In this document: one piece after another, positions 17,545-25,923 of the stretch
Layout of the letters: each line of letters begins with the position of its first letter
How positions within the stretch are numbered: the first letter of the stretch is position 1
Origin: an uncultured Lentisphaeria bacterium
GTDB taxonomy: Bacteria; Verrucomicrobiota; Lentisphaeria; Victivallales; Victivallaceae
NCBI GenBank assembly: GCA_949298075.1
Contig: CASFVA010000026.1
Location: 31,543 to 95,542 of the forward strand
Length of the DNA stretch: 64,000 nucleotides
Reading direction: 5' to 3'
The notes under the pieces: model-generated
The model's database searches: none
What the model was told of the DNA's origin: nothing
What the model saw: only the letters and a program-made list of their open reading frames with translations
Translations under genes and position numbers: made by a program

Positions 17545-18540
17545 ATGAAAAAGTTTCTGCGCATTGCCACTGTTCTGGCTGGAGCGGCGGCGGCGTTGGC
17601 CGTGATATTCTTCGGTTCGGGTTATCTCTGGTCGCTGCGTGACCGGAATGCTGAACCGGGGCTGCCGGAAACGGCGGTGCTGACGCCGGATGAGGCGGTG
17701 GCCCCCGGGGAAGACTGCCGGGCCGCGGTTGAGTTTGAACTGCCGGTCTGTCGCCGGCTGGTCCGGGCGGAAATAGAACCGCCTCCGGGCATGGTGGCGG
17801 CCGGACCGGTTGAGGTGACGGAACGGTGGGGCTGGTCACGGCGCACCTACCGTTGTCAGGCTGTGCTGAGGGCGGTTGCTCCCGCTGGAGAGAGGGAGGG
17901 TGGCGGCCGGCTGGAGCTGGAGCTGTCACCGCCTTCCGGGACCGGTGAAAATCCGGTTCTGAGCGTGCCGGTACCGTCAGTCCGGATTGAGTATCCCGAG
18001 CGCATTGCGGAGTCGGAGCTGGCTCTGGCCGGGGCCGTGACTTCGGAGCAGACGCGGTCGATCAGCCCCTGGTGGTGGCTGACGGCGCTGGTGCTGATTC
18101 CGGCCGGCTGGCTGGTCTGGCGGAAATTCCGTTCCGGCGCGGCGGCGCCGCCGATTCCGGTGTGGGAGGCGGCGCTGAACGCGCTGGCGGAACTGCGGCG
18201 GGAACTGGCCGGCCGCCGGGTGTCTCCGGAATATGGCTTCGCGCGCCTGACCGATCTGGTGCGCGGTTATCTCGAACAGCGGTTCAAGCTGCCCGCCACC
18301 ACCCGGACCACTCCGGAATTTCTGGCCGATCTCGACCGGGGAACCGGTGGTTTCCCCGCTGCAGAGCGTCCGGCCCTGAAACGGTTTATGATGGCGGCCG
18401 ATCTGGTTAAATTCGCCAGGGCCACACCGGATCCGGCTTTGCTGGAGCAGGCGATTGACAGCGCCGAGCACCTGGTGCGCAGCACCGTGGTCCGGCCGGA
18501 TGAGGCGGAGGATCCGGAACTCAACGGAGGGTTGAAATGA
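17545..18540 (+). CDS. Membrane protein of MoxR operon, DUF4381/BatD-like
   Basis: 331 residues from the ATG at 17545, preceded by GGAGGAGGAGA. A first hydrophobic segment at about 5-25 may be a signal anchor. A beta-rich extracytoplasmic domain follows, then a membrane segment at about 175-194 (PWWWLTALVLIPAGWLVW). The cytosolic tail contains NALAELRRELAGRRVSPEYG and LTDLVRGYLEQRF, resembling DUF4381 or the C-terminal parts of BatD-type proteins that occur between DUF58 and VWA genes. Its stop overlaps the next start (ATGA). The family assignment is by context and pattern only. Confidence 0.7.
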   Translation: MKKFLRIATVLAGAAAALAVIFFGSGYLWSLRDRNAEPGLPETAVLTPDEAVAPGEDCRAAVEFELPVCRRLVRAEIEPPPGMVAAGPVEVTERWGWSRRTYRCQAVLRAVAPAGEREGGGRLELELSPPSGTGENPVLSVPVPSVRIEYPERIAESELALAGAVTSEQTRSISPWWWLTALVLIPAGWLVWRKFRSGAAAPPIPVWEAALNALAELRRELAGRRVSPEYGFARLTDLVRGYLEQRFKLPATTRTTPEFLADLDRGTGGFPAAERPALKRFMMAADLVKFARATPDPALLEQAIDSAEHLVRSTVVRPDEAEDPELNGGLK

Positions 18541-19556
18541 TTGATTTTGCCTATCCCTGGGTGCTGTTCGGCGGTGTGCCGGTGGCGCTTCTGGGAATAT
18601 ATTTCATACGCTGGCGGCGGGAGCCGTCCGTGGTGGTGGCGACCGCCGCACCGTTTCGCGCCGCCCGCCGCCGCCGGCTGGGCTGGCCGGACTGGCTTTA
18701 TCTGCTGGGCGCACTGTTGCTGGTGATTGCGCTGGCCCGGCCCCGCTACGGAGATGAAAAAGTGGTAGTGCGGGCACAGGGCATTGACATCATCATCGCC
18801 CTGGATATGTCCGGCAGCATGCAGGCCGTCGACCTGCCCCGCCGCATTGCCACCCGCGAACAGCTGGCCGAAGCTCTGGAAAAAGGCACCCTGAAGCACC
18901 GGCTGGAAGTGGCCAAAGCTGAAATTCGCCGATTCATTATGCAACGCCCCAACGACCGGATCGGGTTGATCGGCTTTGCCGATCAGGCGTACAGTTTTGC
19001 GCCCCCGACGCTTGATCACGCCTGGCTTGTCGATCGGCTCGATCAGCTGGAACCGGGTATGATCGGTGATGCCACCGGAATTGCGGCGCCGATCGGCTCT
19101 GCAACGTCGCGATTGAAAAATTCGGCGGCGCCGCGCCGGGTGCTGGTGCTCTTCACCGACGGTGCCAACACCGCTGAGAACCGGGTGACTCCGGAACAGG
19201 CCGCCCGGCTGGCCAAAGAATTCAATGTCATCATCCACACGGTCGGCATCGGCAGCAATCAGGCATTTGTCATCGGGACGGGATTCGGCGGCGGACTGGT
19301 TCCGGTGCGCGACAGCTTCGACGAACCGCTGCTGCGCCGCCTGGCTGAAACCACCGGCGGCAGCTATTTCCGGGCCGCCGATGCTGATGGCATGCGTCAG
19401 GTCATGGATGAAATCAACCGCCTGGAGCGTACCAACATCGAGCAGCCCCGCTACGTGGAGTACCGGGAGTACGCTCCCTTGCTGGCGCTGGCGGCGCTGG
19501 CGGTTCTGCTGGCGGGATTCACTTTGCAGTGCACCTGGAAATTGCGCCTGCCCTGA
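18537..19556 (+). CDS. VWA-domain membrane protein, BatA-like
   Basis: 339 residues. Two N-terminal membrane segments (about 7-25 and 52-68) precede a von Willebrand A domain with the complete MIDAS start DMSGSM (Asp90, Ser92, Ser94), a Thr in GDATGIA and FTDGAN. A C-terminal hydrophobic segment lies at about 313-333. This is the BatA/Aer layout: membrane anchor, periplasmic-facing or cytosolic VWA, and C-terminal anchor. It overlaps the previous gene by four bases. Bat operons have been linked to aerotolerance and envelope stress in other bacteria; here BatB and TPR partners are missing downstream, where the strand changes. Confidence 0.88.
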   Translation: MIDFAYPWVLFGGVPVALLGIYFIRWRREPSVVVATAAPFRAARRRRLGWPDWLYLLGALLLVIALARPRYGDEKVVVRAQGIDIIIALDMSGSMQAVDLPRRIATREQLAEALEKGTLKHRLEVAKAEIRRFIMQRPNDRIGLIGFADQAYSFAPPTLDHAWLVDRLDQLEPGMIGDATGIAAPIGSATSRLKNSAAPRRVLVLFTDGANTAENRVTPEQAARLAKEFNVIIHTVGIGSNQAFVIGTGFGGGLVPVRDSFDEPLLRRLAETTGGSYFRAADADGMRQVMDEINRLERTNIEQPRYVEYREYAPLLALAALAVLLAGFTLQCTWKLRLP

Positions 19557-19614
19557 ACTGAAGCGGCAGGGGCTGCGTCCGGCGGAGCCGGTCGGTGTCA
19601 AAACGCCGGCGGAA

Positions 19615-19642
19615 CGCCCCGGCTCCGGATTGTTCCGGGGCG
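19615..19642. terminator. Hairpin between convergent VWA and FAD genes
   Basis: An 8-bp perfect inverted repeat, CGCCCCGG and CCGGGGCG, with a 12-base loop lies between two convergent gene ends. There is no T tract, so it is only a possible terminator. Confidence 0.35.
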
Positions 19643-19655
19643 GGGCGCCCGGGAG

Positions 19656-21377
19656 TCATTGAACTTCGAATCCGAAAACGTGGAGCGGCAATTCCGCTTT
19701 CCAGGCACGTTCTGCGACCAGGCGCACGGCATCTCCCCGCATTCCGGCGAGGTCGATGAACACCAGCCGTCGGGGATTGTCATGAATCTCAGCGGCGATC
19801 TGCCAGGTACCGTTTCTCCGGATTTCGATCCGGAAATCGCGCGCCAGCATCGCCGGCATTTCCCGCACGTCCTCGCCGTCGTCGGCGGTGTAGTTGCGCT
19901 GGCGCTTGGTATCGGCCAGATCGCTGTCGAACACCAGCCGGACCCGGTGGAGTTCGGTTTCATCGCCCAATTCATAGACCGCCGCCTGTCCCGGACTCAG
20001 CCGGGCGCCGTGCTCCACGCCGCCGCAGTCGCGGTCGATGCCGTCCCTCAGCACTTCGTGGGTGGCGCGGGCCTGACGGGTGAGTTCCGGAATCCGGCGC
20101 ACCCGTCCCGGGAGCAGCTGATCCTGATCGAGCAGGGTGGACTGCAGCAGCTCCAGTTCCCGGCGGCCGAGTTCCCGCGGCGTCAGTCCCCTGCGCACCG
20201 CCAGCGCCGCCGCGGTGCCGACCGCCTGCCCCATCACGCCGCAGGTGGCCATCACGCGGATGGCGCTCATGGCCATGTGGGTGGTGGAAATGTCCCGTCC
20301 GGCGAAAAAGAGGTTGTCGATGTTTTTCGAATAGAGCGACCGGTAGGGAATGCCGAATTGCGGGGCACTCGGATGGAAGATGTTGGGCGGTTCCGAGGTG
20401 AAGAAGGCCTCGGGATGGTGATCGTCCATGGTCCAGCCGCCGTGGGCGACGACGTCGGGATAGCGGCCGCCGCCTTCGATTTCGGTCTGGCTCATGATAT
20501 GGTCTCCGACGTAGCGGATGCTTTCACGCTTGCCGGGCAGACTGCCTATCCAGTCCAGTTCCCAGCCTGAGGCTCCGCGCCAGTCGTGGTTTTTCATATA
20601 TTCCCAGACGCCGTAGGCGATGCGGAGCAGCTCGTGCCGGATGGCGTCGGCGTCGGCGATGGTGTCGCGGATGCCGCCGAATTCCATCCACCAGAAGTTT
20701 TCCCGGCGCAGTTCCCGGTCCACGAAATCGCGCCGCAGAAACGTTTTGTCGTCAAAATGGTAGGCCCATTCCGGCGCGATGAACGGTCGGTGGTGTTTCG
20801 TGCGCCGGAGCTGGATCATGATTGAATTACCCATGGTCCGGTCATCGGCGACCGCCGGGGCGTAGGATTCGTTGAATTCCGAAGCGGCTTCACGGCCGTG
20901 TCGGAATTCCGCTCCGGAGAGGCGCAGAATGCCGTCGCCGGAGCAGTCGGCAAAGAGTTTTCCGGTCATCGTGTAACGCGTGTAATCCGTGAGCCCCCAG
21001 CCGGAAATCGCCGTTATGCGGTTTCCGGAAACGCTGACGTCGTCGATGGTGACGTTGAGCAGCAGCCGGATATTGGGTTCCGAGATCAGAAAGTCATACA
21101 TGACATGATCCCAGACCGTGTACTTCAGGGTCGGATTGCGGTAATAGTTGGCCAGCAGCAGTTCTTCGAGCAGGCCGGTTTCCTTGTTTTCGGCCCCGTG
21201 GGCTCCGGCGATCCACATGCGGACTTCGCTGGAGGCGTTGCCGCCCGGCATCGGGCGGTCGTTGACAATCAGGACCTTAATGCCGTTGCGGGCGGCGGCG
21301 ACAGCGGCGCACATCCCGGCGATGCCGGCTCCGACGATCACGAGATCGGCCTCCAGGGCAGTCTGACGGATTTTCAT
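19656..21377 (-). CDS. FAD-dependent oxidoreductase with C-terminal beta domain
   Basis: 573 residues from the ATG at 21377, with GGAG upstream. The N-terminal dinucleotide-binding motif DLVIVGAGIAGMCAAVAAAR is followed by NDRPMPGGNASSEVRMW, typical of the FAD_oxidored (PF12831) family. Near residue 370, NLFFAGRDISTTHMAMSAIR and TCGVMGQAVGTAAAL form the second FAD-contact region. The last ~120 residues (from about 455) look like a separate beta-sandwich, perhaps a discoidin-like carbohydrate-binding domain. Members of this family in Lentisphaerota and Planctomycetes often lie with glycan genes. No signal peptide is seen. The substrate is unknown, perhaps a sugar or sugar acid. Confidence 0.85.
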   Translation of the reverse strand: MKIRQTALEADLVIVGAGIAGMCAAVAAARNGIKVLIVNDRPMPGGNASSEVRMWIAGAHGAENKETGLLEELLLANYYRNPTLKYTVWDHVMYDFLISEPNIRLLLNVTIDDVSVSGNRITAISGWGLTDYTRYTMTGKLFADCSGDGILRLSGAEFRHGREAASEFNESYAPAVADDRTMGNSIMIQLRRTKHHRPFIAPEWAYHFDDKTFLRRDFVDRELRRENFWWMEFGGIRDTIADADAIRHELLRIAYGVWEYMKNHDWRGASGWELDWIGSLPGKRESIRYVGDHIMSQTEIEGGGRYPDVVAHGGWTMDDHHPEAFFTSEPPNIFHPSAPQFGIPYRSLYSKNIDNLFFAGRDISTTHMAMSAIRVMATCGVMGQAVGTAAALAVRRGLTPRELGRRELELLQSTLLDQDQLLPGRVRRIPELTRQARATHEVLRDGIDRDCGGVEHGARLSPGQAAVYELGDETELHRVRLVFDSDLADTKRQRNYTADDGEDVREMPAMLARDFRIEIRRNGTWQIAAEIHDNPRRLVFIDLAGMRGDAVRLVAERAWKAELPLHVFGFEVQ

Positions 21378-21464
21378 GGATTTTTCTCCGGTTTGAATTG
21401 AAAGCGCATACAGCCGGTTCATTCGCCGGGCCTGAGCCCGAAGCCTTCTGATCCGAACCCGGGC

Positions 21465-21493
21465 AATATAATTGGAATTCTATTCCGCGGCAA
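21465..21493 (-). promoter_or_regulatory. Promoter of the FAD oxidoreductase gene
   Basis: On the minus strand TTGCCG (21488-21493), a 17-base spacer and TATATT (21465-21470), about 88 bases before the ATG. The same TTGCCG-17-TATATT arrangement occurs before the Gfo/Idh gene. Confidence 0.6.
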
Positions 21494-21517
21494 GTCGAAA
21501 CGGCAGAGTGGAAGCAA

Positions 21518-22765
21518 TTATTTTAAAGAAATCCCGGATTGCGGGATTTTTTTGCCGTCGTTGGCGCCGCTCTGCTTCCAAGCGGACGTTCCGGAAGGCG
21601 GGACGCCGTTCCGGGAAGTGGCGGAAGGGCCGGAGCCTGCAGTTGCCGCTTCGGATTTGGCAGTGCTTTCCGTTCCGCCAGAGGCGGTCCGGACGGGTTT
21701 GAAATCACCGGCATACGCGTCAATTCCCGCCGCCACCGCCATCACCAGGGAACGGCGGTCGTCGGCGGACATGGCGGCTTTTTCATCGTCGGCATTGGAG
21801 AGAAATCCCAGTTCGATCAGCGCCGCCGGCATGGCGGCCAGGGTCAGCACCTTGAACCTGGCGAACCGCAGTCCGCGATCGCCGCCCGGCGCGACGGCGG
21901 CGAGTTTTTTCTGCAGCTGCCAGGCCAGCGCACAATTTTCCGGGCGGTACGATTGACCGGGGGACGGTGCAAGGGCATAGGTTTCCGCTCCCCGAACGTC
22001 GGACGCGGCGGCGTAATTGTGATGCAGGGAAATGAAGAGATCGCAGTTCAGCTGTTCTGCCAGGGCGGGGCGGCGGGACAGCGGCACGAATTCATCCCGG
22101 CTCCGGGTCAGCGACACCCGGTATCCCCGCCGGCGCAGCTCAGCGGACAGCTCCTGTGCAAACGCCAGATTAAGTTGTTTTTCAACGCTGTTTTTTCCCC
22201 TGGTGCCGGGGTCGTGACCGCCGTGGCCCGGATCGAGCATGAGGTGCCGGACCGGTCCGGCGGCGGTCAGCCCGGTCAGCAGCGGCCCGGCAACCGCCTC
22301 CTGCAATTCGGGTGGCAGGACCGGCCGGCCGGCCGCATTCACCTCAACCTCTGCCGGCAGGACCACCAGCACGCCGTCGCAGTCGGCCCGGTTGCTGCCG
22401 GATTTTACTGTCAGCCGGTGTTCCCCGCGGGTCAGAATCCCAGTCCGCCGACCGTTCCGGTCTGCTTGCGGTTTCGCTGCCGGTGAAGCCGGACCCGGCG
22501 GAGTTGTGGCCGAGTCCGGCATCCGGGCTGGCTGAGGGGGTTCCGGAGCCGTCGGCGGGTCCGGACTCTTCCGGATTCCGGTTTCGGCCGCCGCTCCTGA
22601 AGCCCCTCTGTGCGACGGTCTTGCCGGTGAATCAGCTGACGCCGGATCCGGCCGGTAACGGCGGTCCGCAATGGTGTTGCCGCAGCCGGCATTGGCAGCA
22701 GCGGCGGCAACGGCAGCGGCGATGATCGCCGCAAACAGCGGTGTGAAGCGGAATGGTCCGGTCAT
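21518..22765 (-). CDS. N-acetylmuramoyl-L-alanine amidase (Amidase_3)
   Basis: 415 residues. An N-terminal signal (MTGPFRFTPLFAAIIAAAVA) is followed by a Pro/Ala-rich linker (about 35-110), a short beta region, then the catalytic Amidase_3 domain from about 172. Zinc ligands are His181 in LDPGHGGHDPGTRG, Glu195 and a His of SLHHN (about 248-249); the catalytic Glu is in ALIELGFLSN. The protein cleaves the amide between MurNAc and the stem peptide, for cell separation or wall turnover in the periplasm. The start at 22765 lies 11 bases after the Gfo/Idh stop and has no strong ribosome site. The Ser/Ala-rich C-terminal tail runs into a terminator-like hairpin. Confidence 0.9.
   Translation of the reverse strand: MTGPFRFTPLFAAIIAAAVAAAAANAGCGNTIADRRYRPDPASADSPARPSHRGASGAAAETGIRKSPDPPTAPEPPQPARMPDSATTPPGPASPAAKPQADRNGRRTGILTRGEHRLTVKSGSNRADCDGVLVVLPAEVEVNAAGRPVLPPELQEAVAGPLLTGLTAAGPVRHLMLDPGHGGHDPGTRGKNSVEKQLNLAFAQELSAELRRRGYRVSLTRSRDEFVPLSRRPALAEQLNCDLFISLHHNYAAASDVRGAETYALAPSPGQSYRPENCALAWQLQKKLAAVAPGGDRGLRFARFKVLTLAAMPAALIELGFLSNADDEKAAMSADDRRSLVMAVAAGIDAYAGDFKPVRTASGGTESTAKSEAATAGSGPSATSRNGVPPSGTSAWKQSGANDGKKIPQSGISLK
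21529..21553. terminator. Intrinsic terminator-like hairpin overlapping the amidase 3' end
   Basis: A perfect 8-bp stem AAATCCCG / CGGGATTT with a five-base loop. On the plus strand it is followed by a run of seven T; on the minus strand by TTTCTTTAAAAT. It therefore could work in both directions. It lies upstream of the amidase TAA (21518-21520), so the last codons of that gene encode the hairpin. Confidence 0.65.
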
Positions 22766-22776
22766 GCCAGCAGGAA

Positions 22777-24039
22777 TTAATCCATCTTGATTACCTGACC
22801 GGTGCGGCGCGATTTCTCGGCCGCGAACACCATGAGGTGGCTCTCCAGCGATTCATCGGCGCCGGAAAGAATTTTACTGCGGTCGCCGCTGGCCAGCGCT
22901 GCCACAAAAGCCTGCATCAATCCGCCGTCACCGCCGCCGTGTCCGCTGACAATGCTGCCGTCGTTACTAACGTTGGTGTCGATTTCATAGCGGCGGTTAA
23001 CCAGGAAATCCGTGACCCGGATCACATTGCTGTCGGTGTTGATGCAGCCGCGGGTACCGAAAATCCGGGTCTGGCGTCCGCCGTCGTCGCAGAACGCGGT
23101 CATGGTCATGGCCACCGTGCGGTCTCCGGAGTAATTCAGGTTGACGATCTGGTTGTCGACCACGTCGTTGTCGCAGGCAAAGACGCAGCGTCCGTACGGT
23201 CCCTCCCGCAACGCCCGGAGTACGCCCTCCCGGCTCGTGTCGGTGGTGAGCACATTGACCGGCCAGCCGGTGTAATTCCGGTCAATCTGGTCGCGCAGGT
23301 AGATTTTCAGGGCCGAATAAGGGCAGTTGTACTCCACAACCGCCGGACAGTCAAGACAGCGGTCGGCCGCTCCGGCCGGCTGATGTGCCCGGTTGAAATA
23401 TTTCAGAAAGCCGAACGACTGCACTTCGCGGCAGCCGCCGCCCATTACATAGTTGAGCCAGTCGAGGTCATGGCAGCATTTGGCCAGCAGCATGAAACTG
23501 GATTCCTGCTCGTTGCGCCAATGTCCGCGGACAAAGGAATGGGCCTGATGGGCGTGCCCGACCGGTTCCAGGTGCTGAATTGACACCACTTCACCGATGG
23601 CACCGCTGTTCAGCAGCTTTTTGAGGGCGGTGGTGTAGGGGGTGTAGCGCAACACATGGCAGACCCCGAACATCACTCCGGCTGCTTTTACCGCGGCAAC
23701 GATCCGGCGGCAGGATTCCGGTGTGGGCGCCATCGGCTTTTCGAGCAGAATGTGGTAACCAAGTCCGGCAAAGGCGATGGCCGGCTCCTCATGCATGGCG
23801 TCCTGGGTGCAGATCATTACGCCGTCGGCCAGCTTCGGCACGCGGACCGCCTCCTCCCACGACCGGAAACGCCGGTTTTCCGGAACGTCGTGTTCATCGG
23901 CCGTCTGATTGCGGTAGAAGTCATCGGGTTCCGCCACCGCGACGATGCGGGCCTCTTCTGGGTGTTCCTTGACGTATCTGGCATAACCGCGGCCGCGGCC
24001 GCCGCAGCCCACCACCATCAATTTGACCGGTTCCGCCAT
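22777..24039 (-). CDS. Gfo/Idh/MocA family oxidoreductase
   Basis: 420 residues. The N-terminal Rossmann fold starts KLMVVGCGGRGRGYARY, then MICTQDAMHEEPAIA and HILLEKPMAPTPESC, the EKP motif of the family. The C-terminal alpha/beta domain includes CHVLRYTPY and CCHDLDWLNYVMGG. A Cys cluster, CLDCPAVVEYNC, lies near residues 225-236, a feature of some family members. These NAD(P)-dependent enzymes act on sugars, inositols or amino-sugars. It has its own promoter and is followed by the amidase. Its place beside a sugar ABC importer suggests a role in glycan breakdown. Confidence 0.92.
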   Translation of the reverse strand: MAEPVKLMVVGCGGRGRGYARYVKEHPEEARIVAVAEPDDFYRNQTADEHDVPENRRFRSWEEAVRVPKLADGVMICTQDAMHEEPAIAFAGLGYHILLEKPMAPTPESCRRIVAAVKAAGVMFGVCHVLRYTPYTTALKKLLNSGAIGEVVSIQHLEPVGHAHQAHSFVRGHWRNEQESSFMLLAKCCHDLDWLNYVMGGGCREVQSFGFLKYFNRAHQPAGAADRCLDCPAVVEYNCPYSALKIYLRDQIDRNYTGWPVNVLTTDTSREGVLRALREGPYGRCVFACDNDVVDNQIVNLNYSGDRTVAMTMTAFCDDGGRQTRIFGTRGCINTDSNVIRVTDFLVNRRYEIDTNVSNDGSIVSGHGGGDGGLMQAFVAALASGDRSKILSGADESLESHLMVFAAEKSRRTGQVIKMD

Positions 24040-24100
24040 TTTTCACCTCCAGGTTTGCTGATCGGAGAGCTTCGGTTCTTAAGAAATGCAATTCAGTCTT

Positions 24101-24129
24101 AATATAAACCGGTTCGGCCGGTCCGGCAA
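24101..24129 (-). promoter_or_regulatory. Promoter of the Gfo/Idh-amidase genes
   Basis: On the minus strand TTGCCG (24124-24129), a 17-base spacer and TATATT (24101-24106), about 60 bases before the ATG. Confidence 0.6.
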
Positions 24130-24141
24130 TGGGAAAACAGT

Positions 24142-24157
24142 AAAATCCATGGATTTT
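24142..24157 (-). terminator. Weak AT-rich hairpin after the ABC importer operon
   Basis: The palindrome AAAATCCATGGATTTT lies about 23 bases after the last permease gene and before the Gfo/Idh promoter. The stem is at most six pairs with a CATG loop, and the T tract is short. It may weakly terminate the importer transcript. Confidence 0.3.
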
Positions 24158-24179
24158 TGAACATCCTGAGAGTCGCGGA

Positions 24180-25010
24180 TCAGCCTTTGACCGCCCCCGA
24201 CGAGAGGCCGCGGACGAACAGTTTCATGCAGAAGAGAAACATGATCACCAACGGCAGCGACGCCACCGTGTAACCGGCCATCATCTGGCCCCAGTTGCGG
24301 GTGTATTCGCCTTCAAGGTAGAGCAGCGCCACTGACAGCACCTGCAGATTGTTGTCGCGGATGTAGAGCAGCGGTGCCACGAAATTGTTCCACGAGGCGA
24401 TGATCGACAGAATGCCGAGCGTGCCGATGATCGGCATCGACATCGGAATGACGATGTGGCGGATCTGGGCGATCACGCCGCCGCCGTCGATTTCAATGGC
24501 GTCGAAGAGATCCTGGGGAATGTCCTCGATGAAGTTGCGCAGCACATAGATGTTGAAGGCCTGTCCGGCGGCGACCGCCGGCAGAATCAGCGCGAAGAGG
24601 TTGTTGTAGAGTCCGAGCGAAGTGATCAGCTTGAACATCGGCACCATGTTGGCCACCCCGGGATACAGCATCAGCAGCGTGAACACCAGAAACAGTGCTT
24701 TGCTGCCCGGCATCCGGAACCGGGCGAAGAAGAAGGCTCCGACAATGGCGAGCAGCAGCTTGAGCACGGTTTCGGTGATGGCCACAAACGCGGTATTGAA
24801 GATTTTGCCGCCGATGTAATTCCAGGCAAAAACGTAGTTTTCCCAGTGATACGGGGCGGTGGGAAACCAGGGATTCTGTGAAAACTGCACGTTGTCCTTG
24901 AGCGATATCACCACCATGAGGTAGAGCGGCAGAAACGCGAAAAACAAAATGAGGATGATGAAGCAGTGCTTGCAGAATTCAACTCCCCGCGATCTGACCC
25001 GGCGCGCCAT
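24180..25010 (-). CDS. Sugar ABC transporter permease (MalG/UgpE type)
   Basis: 276 residues from the ATG at 25010, preceded by GGGGGAGGA. Six membrane segments are visible, beginning with FCKHCFIILILFFAFLPLYL. The EAA loop for ATPase contact reads FDAIEIDGGGVIAQIRHIVIP. It is typical of the second, MalG-like permease of CUT1 oligosaccharide importers. It follows the first permease by ten bases. Confidence 0.92.
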   Translation of the reverse strand: MARRVRSRGVEFCKHCFIILILFFAFLPLYLMVVISLKDNVQFSQNPWFPTAPYHWENYVFAWNYIGGKIFNTAFVAITETVLKLLLAIVGAFFFARFRMPGSKALFLVFTLLMLYPGVANMVPMFKLITSLGLYNNLFALILPAVAAGQAFNIYVLRNFIEDIPQDLFDAIEIDGGGVIAQIRHIVIPMSMPIIGTLGILSIIASWNNFVAPLLYIRDNNLQVLSVALLYLEGEYTRNWGQMMAGYTVASLPLVIMFLFCMKLFVRGLSSGAVKG

Positions 25011-25020
25011 GTCCTCCCCC

Positions 25021-25923
25021 CTACTTTTGCGTGCGAACGAACTTGTTGTTGATGAAGGTGAGCACAAACGTCACCAGGAAGATTACGAAGCCGATTGCGC
25101 AGCCGTATCCGAAATTCCCCCGCGAGAAAGCGTCGCGGAAAATCAGCAGCCCGGGGACCATCGCCACGCTGTCGGGACCGCCGTCGATGCCGACGTACAG
25201 ATAGACATTCTGCCACGCCTGCACCGTGTTGATCATCATCAGCAGCAGGTTGATGCGGATCTGCGTGACGATGAGCGGCAGCTCGATGTTCGTGAATATC
25301 CGCCAGGCTCCGGCGCCATCGATTTCGGCGGCCTCGTAAATATCTTCGGAAATGCTCTGGAGTCCGGCCAGATAGATCAGCACCCCGAACGCTCCCACCC
25401 ACGGAAAACCGACGAAAATCAGCGCCGGAACCGTCAGCCAGCGGTCCGACAGCCATTGAATGCTCTCCATGGGGCCGATCAGTCCGGCCATGCGCAGAAA
25501 CGCGTTGAACAGGCCGCTGTTTGGCTCATAGAAATATTTCCACATCAGAATCGCCACCATGGCCGGAATCACCATCGGCACCACAAACAGCACCCGGTAG
25601 ACGTAACCGGCCCGGTCGTTGATGACGTGGTGGAGCACCACGGCGGTGATGATCGGCAGAATCATTTTGATCAAATTGGCGGCGATGAACAGACCGACCA
25701 CGCCGAAGGAATGCCACAGCGTCCGGTCTCCCAGCATGAGCCGGATGTTCTGCAGTCCGACAAACTCCTCGATGTTGCTGCCGTTCCAGCGGTAGAAAAT
25801 GTGAATGAAGCCGTTGTAGATCGGGAAATAGGAAAAGATCAGCACCAGGGCCAGCGGCAGTGCGATCAGCAGATAGATCGGCCAGTAGTGGCGCAGCTTT
25901 TTAACGGAGACTTCAACGGCCAT
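25021..25923 (-). CDS. Sugar ABC transporter permease (MalF/UgpA type)
   Basis: 300 residues from the ATG at 25923, with GGAGAGGAG about ten bases upstream, inside the end of the solute-binding protein gene. The first membrane helix is HYWPIYLLIALPLALVLIFS and there are five or six more. The EAA loop reads YEAAEIDGAGAWRIFTNIELP. It is the MalF-like partner of the next permease in a CUT1 importer. It overlaps the solute-binding gene by 11 bases. Confidence 0.92.
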   Translation of the reverse strand: MAVEVSVKKLRHYWPIYLLIALPLALVLIFSYFPIYNGFIHIFYRWNGSNIEEFVGLQNIRLMLGDRTLWHSFGVVGLFIAANLIKMILPIITAVVLHHVINDRAGYVYRVLFVVPMVIPAMVAILMWKYFYEPNSGLFNAFLRMAGLIGPMESIQWLSDRWLTVPALIFVGFPWVGAFGVLIYLAGLQSISEDIYEAAEIDGAGAWRIFTNIELPLIVTQIRINLLLMMINTVQAWQNVYLYVGIDGGPDSVAMVPGLLIFRDAFSRGNFGYGCAIGFVIFLVTFVLTFINNKFVRTQK

